Shown here in pieces: positions 31,384 through 40,197 of a stretch of DNA of 64,000 nucleotides. The translations under genes and the position numbers were made by a program. The stretch's first letter is position 1, and each line of letters opens with the position of its first letter. Source of the stretch: Chloroflexales bacterium ZM16-3 (GTDB taxonomy: Bacteria > Chloroflexota > Chloroflexia > Chloroflexales > Chloroflexaceae); NCBI GenBank assembly GCA_004138175.2, contig RYFE02000004.1, forward strand, positions 186,001 through 250,000. The letters run 5' to 3'. Under the pieces are notes generated by a model. That model was not told the origin of the DNA, did no database searches, and saw only the letters and a program-made list of their open reading frames with translations.

Positions 31384-32757
31384 CTACACGTTCGGCAGGA
31401 CGAGCCAGCCCTGTAGGGGGTTGCTGCGGGCGAAGAAGACCAGGTTCGTCGCGTCGGGTGCAACGTCGAAGATCAGGGCGACGCTGCGGGTCAACCCGTC
31501 GGACGGGAGTTGCTGGGTCTGGCTGAGGTCGGCGTTGACGCCGGGGATAACATAGGCGTCAGACACCTCGGGCCGAGTGCTCCAGACGCGGCCCTGGGCA
31601 TCTTTGAGCACAAAGAAGTCGGGCGGGATCGTCTGGCTTGTGCCAGTGCTATTCACGGCGAACAGAAGCACAACCACGAAGCGTCCGTTGTTGGGCTGGT
31701 ACTGGCCGAGCGGGCCGATGATCGGTGCGGCGTAGGTGGGCTGGTTGAAGTCGTAGAGCCAGCCCTCGCTCTGGAGCGGTGTGTTGGCCGAGACGATCAC
31801 CGGGTTGGCCTGAGAGACATCGGGCGGCGTGGTTGCGACCGGCTCGACCGTTGGCTCGACGGTTGGGGGCTCCAGCGTTGCGGTTGTGGTGACAGCTTCG
31901 GTGGGGCCGGTGCCCTGGTCAACTCCTACGCCAAGGGCCGTGGTTGGCTGTAGCACGGCGGCAGCGGCAGCGGTGGCAGCTTGGCTTGTGGCGGCGGCGA
32001 TCTGCTGTGAAGGCTGGTTGGCGATGTTCTGGTCTCTGTCGTTGAAGACGAAGAACACGAGCAGCAGGCCGATCAGGAATATGGCGACCAGGCCGAGGAG
32101 GATGCTGAGCATGGGGCTCATGCCTCGACGTGCTGGCACCATGCCGTCATCGTCATCGTAGATGCTGGTGCGGTTGCTGCTGGTGGGGCGATTGCTGCTG
32201 GTGGGGCGATTGCTGCTGGTGGGGCGATTGCTGCTGGTGGAGCTGCTGCTGACATCTACGCCAGCTGTACTCCCCACACCTACTGTACCGGCATCATCCG
32301 CCGCAGCGGGCACTGGGTCGGCCTTGCGTACTGGCTTATCGGCGTCGGCCATAATGTCGGAGAGGTCGTTAAGCGAGGCGAATGGGTCGTCGTCATCGCC
32401 GAAGGGGTCATCATTACCGCCGAAGGGGTCATCATCATTTGCAACGGGCGTGGGCGTGGGCGTAGGCGTGGGCGGTGTGGGCGGCGCAACGGTGGCGCTG
32501 TCACCGCTACCGGGGCGCACCCCAAGTGCTTGTAGGCCCTTGATCGCCATCTCATTCTTAGGGTCGAGTTCGACGACGTGCTCAAGAGACGCCTGGCGCT
32601 CTTCGCGGGTCTCTGCTACACCGGCAAGCCAGAGCCATGCCTGAGCATTCGCAGGATCCTGAAGGGTGAGCAGGCGAAAAAGATTACGCGCCTCCTCTTT
32701 ATTTCCATCGCGGGCGGCCTCTATCCCGAGTTGCATAAGGCTATCCGGCTCCGCCAT
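31384..32757 (-). CDS. TPR-membrane-beta-domain protein, paralogue 2
   Basis: A 457-aa paralogue of the downstream gene with the same order. TPR-like helices (LMQLGIEAARDGNKEEARNLF, WLWLAGVAETREERQASLEHVVELDPK) precede an acidic Asp/Pro linker with repeated DDPFG motifs. A (NRPTSS)n repeat encoded by four 18-bp units (about 32165-32240) comes next, then a membrane helix (MLSILLGLVAIFLIGLLLVFFV) and an extracellular beta domain (GQYQPNNGRFVVVLLFAVNST, FFVLKDAQGRVWSTRPEV). Probable role is a cytoplasmic-extracellular scaffold; no catalysis visible. ATG 32755-32757 with GGAGGAAGGA upstream. The two genes are adjacent and likely arose by duplication. Confidence 0.7.
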   Translation of the reverse strand: MAEPDSLMQLGIEAARDGNKEEARNLFRLLTLQDPANAQAWLWLAGVAETREERQASLEHVVELDPKNEMAIKGLQALGVRPGSGDSATVAPPTPPTPTPTPTPVANDDDPFGGNDDPFGDDDDPFASLNDLSDIMADADKPVRKADPVPAAADDAGTVGVGSTAGVDVSSSSTSSNRPTSSNRPTSSNRPTSSNRTSIYDDDDGMVPARRGMSPMLSILLGLVAIFLIGLLLVFFVFNDRDQNIANQPSQQIAAATSQAATAAAAAVLQPTTALGVGVDQGTGPTEAVTTTATLEPPTVEPTVEPVATTPPDVSQANPVIVSANTPLQSEGWLYDFNQPTYAAPIIGPLGQYQPNNGRFVVVLLFAVNSTGTSQTIPPDFFVLKDAQGRVWSTRPEVSDAYVIPGVNADLSQTQQLPSDGLTRSVALIFDVAPDATNLVFFARSNPLQGWLVLPNV

Positions 32758-32876
32758 GCGCAGTCCTTCCTCCTACGCCCGTTCAGGGCAGAGACGACGA
32801 GGGGTATTGATCATCTTGACCATTTTATCACACCCATACGCAAGGGTCAACACCTGCTTTCATTCATATCGCACTA

Positions 32877-33434
32877 TTAAGAGGCGAATGATAGCCGGAG
32901 GCGATAAAAGTGCAAAGAGTTTTTGAGAGTCCTCGTTGGGCGGCTCACGCTTGCAGTTGTTGCATTGGTGTTGCGCGTTCTGTATTTCGGACACGGGTGG
33001 GGAGTTTTGTACTGTTGTCGGTGTTCGCTGATCCGGTGTCCGGCTGTCGGTGGCTCGATCTCGGTTTCTGAGCCATAGGTGCTGGTTGCGTCGGTGCCCC
33101 CCGTAGGTGGTGGCAGGAGGTTGCGCGGGCGTCGCTGGGGGATGTCGTATGCCTTGCGCAAGTTATTGATCGTGTTGATGCTCACGCCGAGCTGTTTTGC
33201 GATATCCTTAATCAACACGTGCTCGACGCAGTAGAGTTGCACGAGTACCTCCCTTGGGATGTTGATGCGCTTGGGGAAGCGCCCGGGGCGGGCGGGGATG
33301 CCGTAGCGCCGCAGCATGTTCGAGACGGTGGCTGCGCTACAGCCGATCGCTGCGGCGATGACGACCAGGGTCTGCCCTTCGTCAATGTAGCGCTGCCGCA
33401 ACGCCTCTGGGGTGATGGTTATACGCTGTTTCAT
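32877..33434 (-). CDS. Two-domain helix-turn-helix DNA-binding protein
   Basis: A 185-aa protein. Residues 1-50 (LRQRYIDEGQTLVVIAAAIGCSAATVSNMLRRYG) and 55-105 (REVLVQLYCVEHVLIKDIAKQLGVSINTINNLRKAYD) are two homeodomain-like HTH units of the kind seen in transposase or recombinase DNA-binding regions and in phage regulators. The rest is a basic, low-complexity tail. ATG 33432-33434 is preferred over an upstream start. The region upstream holds ACACG-type palindromes. With the adjacent XRE gene it makes a small regulator pair in slightly less GC-rich DNA. Targets unknown. Confidence 0.55.
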   Translation of the reverse strand: MKQRITITPEALRQRYIDEGQTLVVIAAAIGCSAATVSNMLRRYGIPARPGRFPKRINIPREVLVQLYCVEHVLIKDIAKQLGVSINTINNLRKAYDIPQRRPRNLLPPPTGGTDATSTYGSETEIEPPTAGHRISEHRQQYKTPHPCPKYRTRNTNATTASVSRPTRTLKNSLHFYRLRLSFAS

Positions 33435-33541
33435 AGTACTCACACGTAAAAGGATATACTGAGTGAAAGAAAACACGATGTGTCCATCGTGCCTTCTTTA
33501 GACCATGCGACTGGCGATCACTCTATCACTATCTGTGATTA

Positions 33542-33559
33542 TAACACGATTACGTGTTA
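33542..33559. promoter_or_regulatory. Operator-like palindrome between the two regulators
   Basis: TAACACG-ATTA-CGTGTTA, 7-bp perfect arms, four bases from the XRE stop codon. A related ACAC-GAT-GTGT lies at about 33471-33481. They could be binding sites for one of the adjacent regulators. Confidence 0.45.
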
Positions 33560-33562
33560 ATG

Positions 33563-33853
33563 TCAAGCCTCGCCTTGCGGATGCTCGTGGTCATCAACAG
33601 GTGGCTGGTCTGTTTGGTAGATAAAGCCAGCCCGCTCCGCCACGAGCGAGAGCGTCTTCTGGGTGGATCGGTGGGGCTTATGCGTTCCCGTCTCCCACTC
33701 GCTGATCGTCTGCTGACGCACCTCTAGCTCATCGGCCATCTGCTGCTGTGTCATCCCCATGTGTTCACGGAGCGCCCGGATCTTGTGGGCGTCCCACTCC
33801 TGGCGTGCGCGCCTGCGCGATTTTGTCGGCGGGTACTGATATTCGTCACTCAT
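33563..33853 (-). CDS. XRE-family transcriptional regulator
   Basis: A 96-aa Cro/C1-type HTH protein. The HTH (IRALREHMGMTQQQMADELEVRQ then QTISEWETGTHKPHRSTQKTL) occupies residues 25-75, with a basic N-terminal arm (KSRRRARQEW). The very conserved QxxxxxxL...W.....P pattern is present. ATG 33851-33853 is chosen because GAGGGAGC lies before it. No toxin or phage gene is adjacent. The C-terminal tail is acidic and short. Confidence 0.85.
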   Translation of the reverse strand: MSDEYQYPPTKSRRRARQEWDAHKIRALREHMGMTQQQMADELEVRQQTISEWETGTHKPHRSTQKTLSLVAERAGFIYQTDQPPVDDHEHPQGEA

Positions 33854-34075
33854 TGGCGCTCCCTCATTCATTGAGTTAGGCGGATTCTCCGCCAGGCTAG
33901 TGGGCCCCCCTTCTATTCTAACACGGCATCGGATAGGTGCAAGTCGGTATATCGGGCTGTTTCTGAGGATGTTGAGCAGGGCTGCTGCTATACTGAGTTA
34001 TGCCATTCCAGATGGCAGATTGTAGATTGCGGGCGCTCCCGGTTTGGCGCGGAGCTACGCATACGGAGGACGTTT

Positions 34076-34873
34076 ATGAATAGCTCGCCGGATGGCCAGG
34101 CGGCGATCAAGACGCTGGTCCAGGCCCAGTTTGCCCCCGCCGCCCATGACTATGTGACCAGCGCGACCCACGCCCACGGCGGGGATCTTCAGCGTCTTGT
34201 CGAACTGGCTGCTCCGCAGGGCTACGAATATGCCCTCGATGTGGCTACTGGTGGCGGCCATACCGCCCTCGTCTTCGCCCCTCATGTGCGCCTGATGATC
34301 GCCAGTGACCTGACGCTCTCGATGCTCCATGCCGCCCGCGACCATATCCGCGCCCAGGGTGTGTCGAACGTGGCCTATCTGCGGGCCGAGGCCGAGAGTC
34401 TGCCATGTGCGCCGGAAAGCCTCGACCTCGTCACCTGCCGGGTCGCGGCCCATCACTTCGCTGATGTCCGTGCCTTTGTGCGCGCCGCCGCCGCTGCCCT
34501 GCGCCCCGGCGGGCTGCTGCTGGTCTCTGACCACATCGGCCTAGAGGATGCCGAGCAGGATGCGTTTATGGATCGCTTTGAGCGCTGGCGTGACCCAAGC
34601 CATGTGCGGGCCTACTCGTACGCCGAGTGGCGCACGTTCTGCGCCGAGGCCGGGCTAGAGGTGATGTACTGCGAGGACGACCCGCGTGAGCCCTATGAGT
34701 TTGCCTCATGGACGGCCCGCATACGTATGCGCGACGAGGATCGGGATGCCCTGGGCGCCTGGCTGCTGGCTGCGCCGCCGCATCTGCGCGAGCGCTTTGC
34801 GGTGGTCGAGCGCGACGGGCGGGTCGAGTCGCTGCGTGGCACCTTCGGGATCATCGTCGCCCGCAAAGCCTAG
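34076..34873 (+). CDS. Class I SAM methyltransferase, UbiE/MenG-like
   Basis: A 265-aa methyltransferase. LDVATGGGHTALVFAP near residues 53-68 is motif I, SDLTLSMLHAARDHIRA binds the SAM ribose region, and AEAESLPCAPESLDLVTCRVAAHHFADV (motifs II-III) with LRPGGLLLVSDHI follow. The HHF after CRVA is the arrangement typical of UbiE/COQ5-like and SmtA-type small-molecule methyltransferases. The late segment EFASWTARIRM is common in arsenite- or phospholipid-type members, but the acceptor is uncertain. ACGGAGGA lies six bases before ATG 34076. Confidence 0.85.
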   Translation: MNSSPDGQAAIKTLVQAQFAPAAHDYVTSATHAHGGDLQRLVELAAPQGYEYALDVATGGGHTALVFAPHVRLMIASDLTLSMLHAARDHIRAQGVSNVAYLRAEAESLPCAPESLDLVTCRVAAHHFADVRAFVRAAAAALRPGGLLLVSDHIGLEDAEQDAFMDRFERWRDPSHVRAYSYAEWRTFCAEAGLEVMYCEDDPREPYEFASWTARIRMRDEDRDALGAWLLAAPPHLRERFAVVERDGRVESLRGTFGIIVARKA

Positions 34874-34875
34874 AG

Positions 34876-35018
34876 CACTGAGCAAATGCTTGAGCCACTG
34901 CGGCGCTGAACATGGTGACTCCTTCGACTCGCACCTTTGCTCCAACAAGCTCAATCGCTCCGCTCGCCACTATAGCGCATAGGGACATTCGTAGGGGCGC
35001 GTCGCGACGCGCCCCTAC
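34876..35018. repeat. Degenerate CACTGAGC repeat followed by GTAGGG palindrome copy 3
   Basis: 34876-34914 repeats the motif at 3691-3735. The palindrome 34991-35018 (GTAGGGGCGCGTCG and its complement, perfect 28 bp) is followed by GAGGCGTTTTTG, so it can terminate plus-strand transcription. The 34874-35174 gap has no gene; besides these it carries the promoter at 35088-35117. Confidence 0.75.
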
Positions 35019-35087
35019 GAGGCGTTTTTGTGCCATGGTCGCCTAACTGCGCTTGTTTGCCATAAGCAGAGTACGGGATTCTAGGTA

Positions 35088-35117
35088 TTGGCGGACGGCA
35101 GATTGCGCGGGTATAAT
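35088..35117 (+). promoter_or_regulatory. Promoter of the oligoendopeptidase pair
   Basis: TTGGCG (35088-35093), 18-nt spacer, TATAAT (35112-35117); the start codon is at 35175 with AAGGGAG upstream. Confidence 0.65.
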
Positions 35118-35174
35118 TGGCTATTCTTATGCTAACAGATCCGGTAATGATGCTGCGAATAGAAAGGGAGCCTC

Positions 35175-36974
35175 ATGACTGTATCCCTGCCGCACCGCGA
35201 TGAGGTCGCGACCGAGCACACCTGGGATCTCGCTCACATCTGCGCCGACGCCGCCGCGTGGGACGCCGAGGCCCGGCGGGTTGAGGGCGCGCTGCCGGAT
35301 CTGGCCAGCTTCCATGGCCGCCTGGGCGAGTCTGCGGGGGCGCTGCTTGGCTGGTTCGACGCCTGGCTTGAGCTGCGCGTTGCGATGTATAAGCTGCTCT
35401 CCTATGCCACGATGGCCTTCGATCAGGACACCGCCAACCAGCAGATGGCGGCCCTACGTGATCGGGCGATCGGCATGTTCTCCCGCTTTATGGCGGCCTC
35501 GGCCTTCGCAGAGCCGGAGCTGCTGGCGCTCGACCCGGCCCAGGTTGAGGCGTTTCTGGCGGCGGAGCCAGCGCTGGGTGCCTACGCCCACTACCTGGAC
35601 AACCTGCAGCGGCGGCGCGATCATGTGCGCTCGTCTGAGGTGGAGCAGCTGCTGGCGGCGGCGGGCGACGCGCTGAGCACGCCCTACAGTGCCTATATGA
35701 TGCTTGCTGATGGCGACCTGCGCTTCGCCGACGCGGTGGACGGCGCGGGCAGGCCGCACCAGGTGGCGCGCGGTATCATCGGTGAGCTGACCCAGAGCAA
35801 GGATCGGGCGTTGCGTAAGAGCGCCTGGGACTCCTACGCCGATGGCTTCCTGTCGCTGAAGAACAGCTTTGGTTCCCTGTACGCGGGCAGCGTGAAGAGC
35901 GATGTATTTCTGGCTCGCTCGCGCGGCTACGCGAGCGCCATAGAAGCCTCGCTGAGCGCGTCGAATGTGCCGATGGCTGTGTATGACACGGTTATCGACG
36001 CCTGTAACCGGCACCTGCCAACCTGGCATCGTTACTGGAACATCCGGCGGCGAGCGCTGGGCCTGGAGCAGATGGAGCCCTGCGATATCTTTGCGCCGCT
36101 GGCTGAGTCGCCTGCGGTGAGCTATGCCGAGTCGGTGGAGATGATCTGCGCGGGGATGGCACCGCTGGGCGAGGAGTACGTGCGCATCGCACATGCTGGC
36201 CTGACCAGCGGGCGCTGGGTGGACATCTACCCGAACCAGGGGAAGGCGAACGGTGCCTACTCGGGGGGCTGCTACGGGACGCCGCCGTTCATCCTGATGA
36301 ACTATAGCGACAGCCTGATCAGCATGAGCACCCTGGCCCACGAGCTGGGCCACTCGATGCACAGCTGGCACACCAACCGGGCGCAGCCAGCGGTCTACAG
36401 CGACTATACGCTTTTTGTGGCTGAAGTGGCCTCGAACTTCAACCAGGCCATGGTGCGCAGCCACCTGCTGGCTCAGGGTGGCACGCGGGAGTTTCAGATC
36501 GCCCTGATCGAGGAGGCGATGGCGAACTTCCACCGCTACCTTTTTGTGATGCCGATCCTCGCGCAGTTTGAGCAGCAGACCCACGCATGGGCCGAGGCTG
36601 GCGAGGCGGTGACGGCTGATCGTATGGGCGATCTGCTGGCCGAGCTGTTTCATCGCGGCTACGGCCCGGCGGTGCGTGTGGACCCCGCGCGCGACGGGAT
36701 CGTCTGGGCGCAGTTCCCGCATCTCTACAGCAACTTCTATGTCTACCAGTACGCCTCGGGCATCGCGGCGGCCAACGCCCTGGCCGACGGGGTGCTGCGC
36801 GGCGCGGCGGGCGCCGCCGAGCGCTACCTGCAGTTCCTCTCGGCGGGCGGCTCGCGCTACCCGCTGGACGCCCTGGCGCTGGCCGGGATCGATATGACCG
36901 CGCCGGAGGCGATGGATCGGGCCTTCGGGGTGATGGCGGGGTTTGTGGATCGGCTGGAGGGTTTGATCGGATGA
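35175..36974 (+). CDS. pepF: Oligoendopeptidase F (M3 family), copy 1
   Basis: A 599-aa cytoplasmic zinc peptidase of family M3B, cutting short oligopeptides. The zinc motif is LAHELGHSMHSWHT (HExxH near residue 389), followed by the family's downstream Glu (FVAEVASNFNQAM) and YVYQYASGIAAANALADGVL near the C-terminus. The start is TEHTWDLAHICADAAAWDAE, the usual M3B N-terminus. The length is typical. Together with the next gene it forms a tandem duplicate; a GTAGGG palindrome (36979-37006) separates them. A chaperone of peptide recycling is the likely role; no importer is adjacent. Confidence 0.93.
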   Translation: MTVSLPHRDEVATEHTWDLAHICADAAAWDAEARRVEGALPDLASFHGRLGESAGALLGWFDAWLELRVAMYKLLSYATMAFDQDTANQQMAALRDRAIGMFSRFMAASAFAEPELLALDPAQVEAFLAAEPALGAYAHYLDNLQRRRDHVRSSEVEQLLAAAGDALSTPYSAYMMLADGDLRFADAVDGAGRPHQVARGIIGELTQSKDRALRKSAWDSYADGFLSLKNSFGSLYAGSVKSDVFLARSRGYASAIEASLSASNVPMAVYDTVIDACNRHLPTWHRYWNIRRRALGLEQMEPCDIFAPLAESPAVSYAESVEMICAGMAPLGEEYVRIAHAGLTSGRWVDIYPNQGKANGAYSGGCYGTPPFILMNYSDSLISMSTLAHELGHSMHSWHTNRAQPAVYSDYTLFVAEVASNFNQAMVRSHLLAQGGTREFQIALIEEAMANFHRYLFVMPILAQFEQQTHAWAEAGEAVTADRMGDLLAELFHRGYGPAVRVDPARDGIVWAQFPHLYSNFYVYQYASGIAAANALADGVLRGAAGAAERYLQFLSAGGSRYPLDALALAGIDMTAPEAMDRAFGVMAGFVDRLEGLIG

Positions 36975-36978
36975 TAGT

Positions 36979-37006
36979 GTAGGGGCGCATCGCGATGCGC
37001 CCCTAC
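36979..37006. repeat. GTAGGG palindrome, copy 4
   Basis: Perfect 28-bp palindrome (GTAGGGGCGCATCG and its complement), four bases after the stop of the first peptidase and 22 bases before the next start. Confidence 0.85.
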
Positions 37007-37028
37007 GCCTTAACACATAGGAGACAAT

Positions 37029-38837
37029 ATGACGGTCGATACACAGAAGGTGCCCACTCGCGCCGAGGCCGCGCCGGAGCACACCTGGGATCTGAGCCTG
37101 ATCTTTGCGAGCGCGGAGGCATGGGATGCCGAGCTGACCGCCGTTGACGCGCTGGCGCAGCAGTTTCTGGCCATGCAGGGCACCCTCGGCCAGGGGGCGG
37201 GGCAGCTGCTCGCCGCCCTGCGCCTGCGCGACGAGGTGAGCCAGCGGCTCTGGTCGCTGTATGTGTACGCACGCCAGCTGAAGGACTCGGACGGCACCAG
37301 CCCCGCCGGGCAGGCGCTCAGCGAGCGGGCTGGCTCGTTTGCGGCCCGCACCTCGGCGGCCATGGCCTTCATCGACCCGGAGATCTTGGCCATCCCCGAG
37401 GAGACGCTGACCGCATGGGTGTCCCAGGAGGAGGGCCTGAAACTCTACGCCTACGAGCTGGAGAAGCTAAACCGGCAGCGCGCCCACATTCGCTCGGCCG
37501 AGGTCGAGGGGCTCCTGGCCCAGTTCGGCGACATCACCCGCGCGCCCTACGAGATCTTCGAGACGCTGAACAGCTCTGACATCAGCTTCCCGAGCATCGA
37601 GGACGAGCAGCGGGCCACGGTGCAGCTCTCGCACGCGCGCTACGGCCGCTATATGGAGAGCGGCGACCGGCGGGTGCGCCACGACGCCTTCAAGGGCTTG
37701 TACAACGCCTACAAGCCCTTCCGCAACACCATCGCCACCACCCTGGGCACGGCAGTGCGCACCCATGTGCTCGACGCCCGCGTGCGCAACTACAGCTCGG
37801 CCCTTGAGGCGGCCCTCAAGCCGAACGAGATCCCGCTGGATGTGTACCACAACCTGGTGGGCACGATCGAGGCCAACCTGCCGAAGCTGCACCGCTACAT
37901 GGCCATCCGCAAGAAGCTGATGGGACTGGACGACTTGAGGATCTACGATCTCTACACCCCGCCGGTGCCCGAGGTGACGATGGAGATACCCTACGCCGAG
38001 GCCCGCGAGATGGTGCTGGCGGCGTTTGCGCCGCTCGGGGAGAGCTACGGCGAGGCTCTGCGCGAGAGCTTCGGCAGCCGCTGGATCGATGTCTACGAGA
38101 ATGTGGGCAAGCGCAGCGGTGCCTACAGCGGCGGCTCCTACGGCACGCCGCCCTATATCCTGCTCAACTATCAGGATCGCCTGCATGATGTCTTCACCCT
38201 GGCCCACGAGCTGGGCCACTCGATGCACTCCTACTTCACCCGCAAGACGCAGCCCTTCCCCTATGGCAACTACACGATCTTTGTGGCTGAGGTGGCCTCG
38301 ACGCTCAACGAGACGCTGCTGACGAACTATCTGCTCAAGCACCGTGACGATGAGCAGCTGCGCAAGCGCCTGCTGGTGCAGCAGCTTGAGGATGTGCGCA
38401 CGACGATCTTCCGCCAGACAATGTTTGCCTCGTTTGAGCTTGATATGCACACCAGGGCCGAGGCTGGCGAGCCGCTGACGGCGGACGGGCTCAGCCAGCG
38501 CTACTTCGATCTGGTGGGCAGGTATCACGGCCCGGCGGTGACGCTCGACGAGGAGATCGCCTGGGAGTGGGCGCGCATCCCGCACTTCTACTACAACTAC
38601 TATGTCTACCAGTACGCCACCGGCCTCTCTGCGGCCCTGGCCCTGAGCCGACAGATTGTTGACGAGGGTCAGCCGGCGATCGACCGCTACCTGCGCTTCC
38701 TCAGCAGCGGCTCGTCCCGCTCTTCAATCGACCTGCTGCGCGGGGCGGGCGTGGATATGGCCACCACCGCGCCGATCCAGGCGGCGATGGATACCTTCGG
38801 CGGCCTGCTCGACCAGCTGGAATCACTGAGCCACTGA
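37029..38837 (+). CDS. pepF: Oligoendopeptidase F (M3 family), copy 2
   Basis: A 602-aa paralogue of the preceding enzyme with the same landmarks: PEHTWDLSLIFASAEAWDAEL start, AHELGHSMHSYFTRK zinc motif near residue 395, FVAEVASTLNETLL and YVYQYATGLSAALALSR. The copies are clearly diverged, so the duplication is not recent. AGGAGA lies before the ATG at 37029. The last residues (ESLSH) and the stop lie in the 8-bp repeat array at 38823-38948. Both genes are probably transcribed from the promoter at 35088-35117, with the palindrome between them possibly modulating the second. Confidence 0.93.
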   Translation: MTVDTQKVPTRAEAAPEHTWDLSLIFASAEAWDAELTAVDALAQQFLAMQGTLGQGAGQLLAALRLRDEVSQRLWSLYVYARQLKDSDGTSPAGQALSERAGSFAARTSAAMAFIDPEILAIPEETLTAWVSQEEGLKLYAYELEKLNRQRAHIRSAEVEGLLAQFGDITRAPYEIFETLNSSDISFPSIEDEQRATVQLSHARYGRYMESGDRRVRHDAFKGLYNAYKPFRNTIATTLGTAVRTHVLDARVRNYSSALEAALKPNEIPLDVYHNLVGTIEANLPKLHRYMAIRKKLMGLDDLRIYDLYTPPVPEVTMEIPYAEAREMVLAAFAPLGESYGEALRESFGSRWIDVYENVGKRSGAYSGGSYGTPPYILLNYQDRLHDVFTLAHELGHSMHSYFTRKTQPFPYGNYTIFVAEVASTLNETLLTNYLLKHRDDEQLRKRLLVQQLEDVRTTIFRQTMFASFELDMHTRAEAGEPLTADGLSQRYFDLVGRYHGPAVTLDEEIAWEWARIPHFYYNYYVYQYATGLSAALALSRQIVDEGQPAIDRYLRFLSSGSSRSSIDLLRGAGVDMATTAPIQAAMDTFGGLLDQLESLSH

Positions 38838-38948
38838 ATCACTGAGCCACTGAATCACTGAGCCACTGAGTCACTGAGTCACTGAATCACTGAGCCACTG
38901 AAGCGAGATTCTGTGGCTCAGTGGCTCAGTGATTCAGTGGCTCAGTGA
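38823..38948. repeat. Head-to-head array of 8-bp CACTGAG repeats, with two gene ends inside
   Basis: Ten forward units alternating TCACTGAG and CCACTGAA (38823-38902), a 6-nt spacer, then five inverted units (38909-38948). The peptidase stop (38835-38837) and the lipoprotein stop (38926-38928) both lie inside. As RNA it can fold into a long stem. Confidence 0.9.
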
Positions 38949-39975
38949 TCCCGCAGACCACGCCCTTCTCCTGGTAGTACTTCTCGACATACTGGTTATC
39001 GACGGACGTATCGAGATCCGCCGGCCGGGTGAGGATAGCCAGGCTCTTGAGGGTGGCCGCCTCGGATTCCCAAACGGTTAGGTCGCTATAGCCTGGGCAG
39101 GTCTTTCCCGCACCGTAGCTGATCAGCTTGATCGTCTCCTCGGCCTCGAAGGTGAGCTGGCCCTTGTCGAGATCCGGGTTGTAGGCGGCGATCAGATCGA
39201 CCGTTTCCCTGGGGTTATTAATGGCGTCCTGCCAGCCGTGTAGCGTAGCCTCCACGAAGGCGCGGACGGTGTCGGGGTTCTCACGGGCGAAGGTCTCGCT
39301 GGTGAAGAGCACATCGCCCATGAGCTGCACGCCGTAGTCGCGGGCGAAGATCAGGCTAATCCTGGCCCCCTCGCGGCGGGCGGTGTTGGGCTGGTCGGTG
39401 GCGTAGATCGGCCAGATGTCTGCGCGATGCTCCAGGAAGGGGGCGAGGCTGAAGTCGCCGGGGATCTCGTTGATCGTCGTGCGGTCGATGCCGGTGGCTG
39501 CCAGCATAGCGCGGTACTCGGTCTCTACATTGTCGCCGTAGAACATGCCGACCGTGTGGCCGGGGAAGTCCTGTGGCCCGGTGATCCCCGAGTCGCTATG
39601 AACCATAAAGGCCACGGGGCTGGCCTGGAACCAGGTGGCCAGGGCGACGACGTTGATGTCCTGCTCGCGGGCGGAGAGCACCGTGTCGGCGCCCGTGCTG
39701 CCGAAGGTGTCTTTGCCGGTGGCCACCAGGGGCAGGGGCACCAGGTCGGGGCCGCCGGGGTTGAGCGTCACGTCGAGGCCGGCCTGCTCGTAGTAGCCCT
39801 TGACCTTGGCGACGATGTAGCCGGCGAACTGGTATTGCGGGAACCACTGGAGGCGCATGGATACCTGGCGCAGCTCGGGGCCAGCGCTGCTTTCGGCCGG
39901 GGCGGGCGCCGGGGCGCACCCGGCGATGGCGGTGGCCAGGATGATGATCAAGAGCGGGATATGTGTGCGGTGCAT
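38926..39975 (-). CDS. THI5/NMT1-like ABC substrate-binding lipoprotein
   Basis: A 349-aa periplasmic or membrane-anchored solute-binding protein. A lipoprotein signal (LLIIILATAIAGC) is followed by LQWFPQYQFAGYIVAKVKG then YYEQAGLDV, the standard N-terminus of the SsuA/THI5 family. QDFPGHTVGMFYGDNVETEY and INEIPGDFSLAPFLEHRADIW shape the ligand pocket. Thiamine-pyrimidine precursor (ThiY), nitrate/taurine or sulfonate ligands are possible; the absence of other thi genes leaves it open. The final residues ITEPLNH and the TGA stop are encoded by the CACTGAG array. AGGAG lies before ATG 39975. A family permease gene lies 11 kb away at 50792-51607. Confidence 0.8.
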   Translation of the reverse strand: MHRTHIPLLIIILATAIAGCAPAPAPAESSAGPELRQVSMRLQWFPQYQFAGYIVAKVKGYYEQAGLDVTLNPGGPDLVPLPLVATGKDTFGSTGADTVLSAREQDINVVALATWFQASPVAFMVHSDSGITGPQDFPGHTVGMFYGDNVETEYRAMLAATGIDRTTINEIPGDFSLAPFLEHRADIWPIYATDQPNTARREGARISLIFARDYGVQLMGDVLFTSETFARENPDTVRAFVEATLHGWQDAINNPRETVDLIAAYNPDLDKGQLTFEAEETIKLISYGAGKTCPGYSDLTVWESEAATLKSLAILTRPADLDTSVDNQYVEKYYQEKGVVCGITEPLNH

Positions 39976-40197
39976 AGGGTCTCCTGACGACGGTTTTTTT
40001 TGCCTGATACGCGCATCGTAACACGTTGCAACTGTGAGCCGCGTCTTTATCGCTATCTAGCAGGGTATAGGCACCCAGTGTAGCGCGTGTTGGTGGAAAT
40101 TTCTCAACGTAGTATAGCGAAGCGTATCTACAGATCGTTAGCGCGTCCGATTAGACTTGATCGCATGTATGGCGATAGCAATCTTAATCGGGGCGTA

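Noticed and set aside
32877-33853. Prophage or toxin-antitoxin module
   Set aside because: Two DNA-binding proteins only; no integrase, toxin, phage structural gene or attachment repeats.
35454-37082. Long minus-strand frame across the first M3 peptidase
   Set aside because: Low-complexity His/Arg/Gln-rich shadow of a clear zinc peptidase; typical of high-GC antisense frames. The minus-strand frames at 4916-6184 and 40903-42501 are rejected for the same reason.
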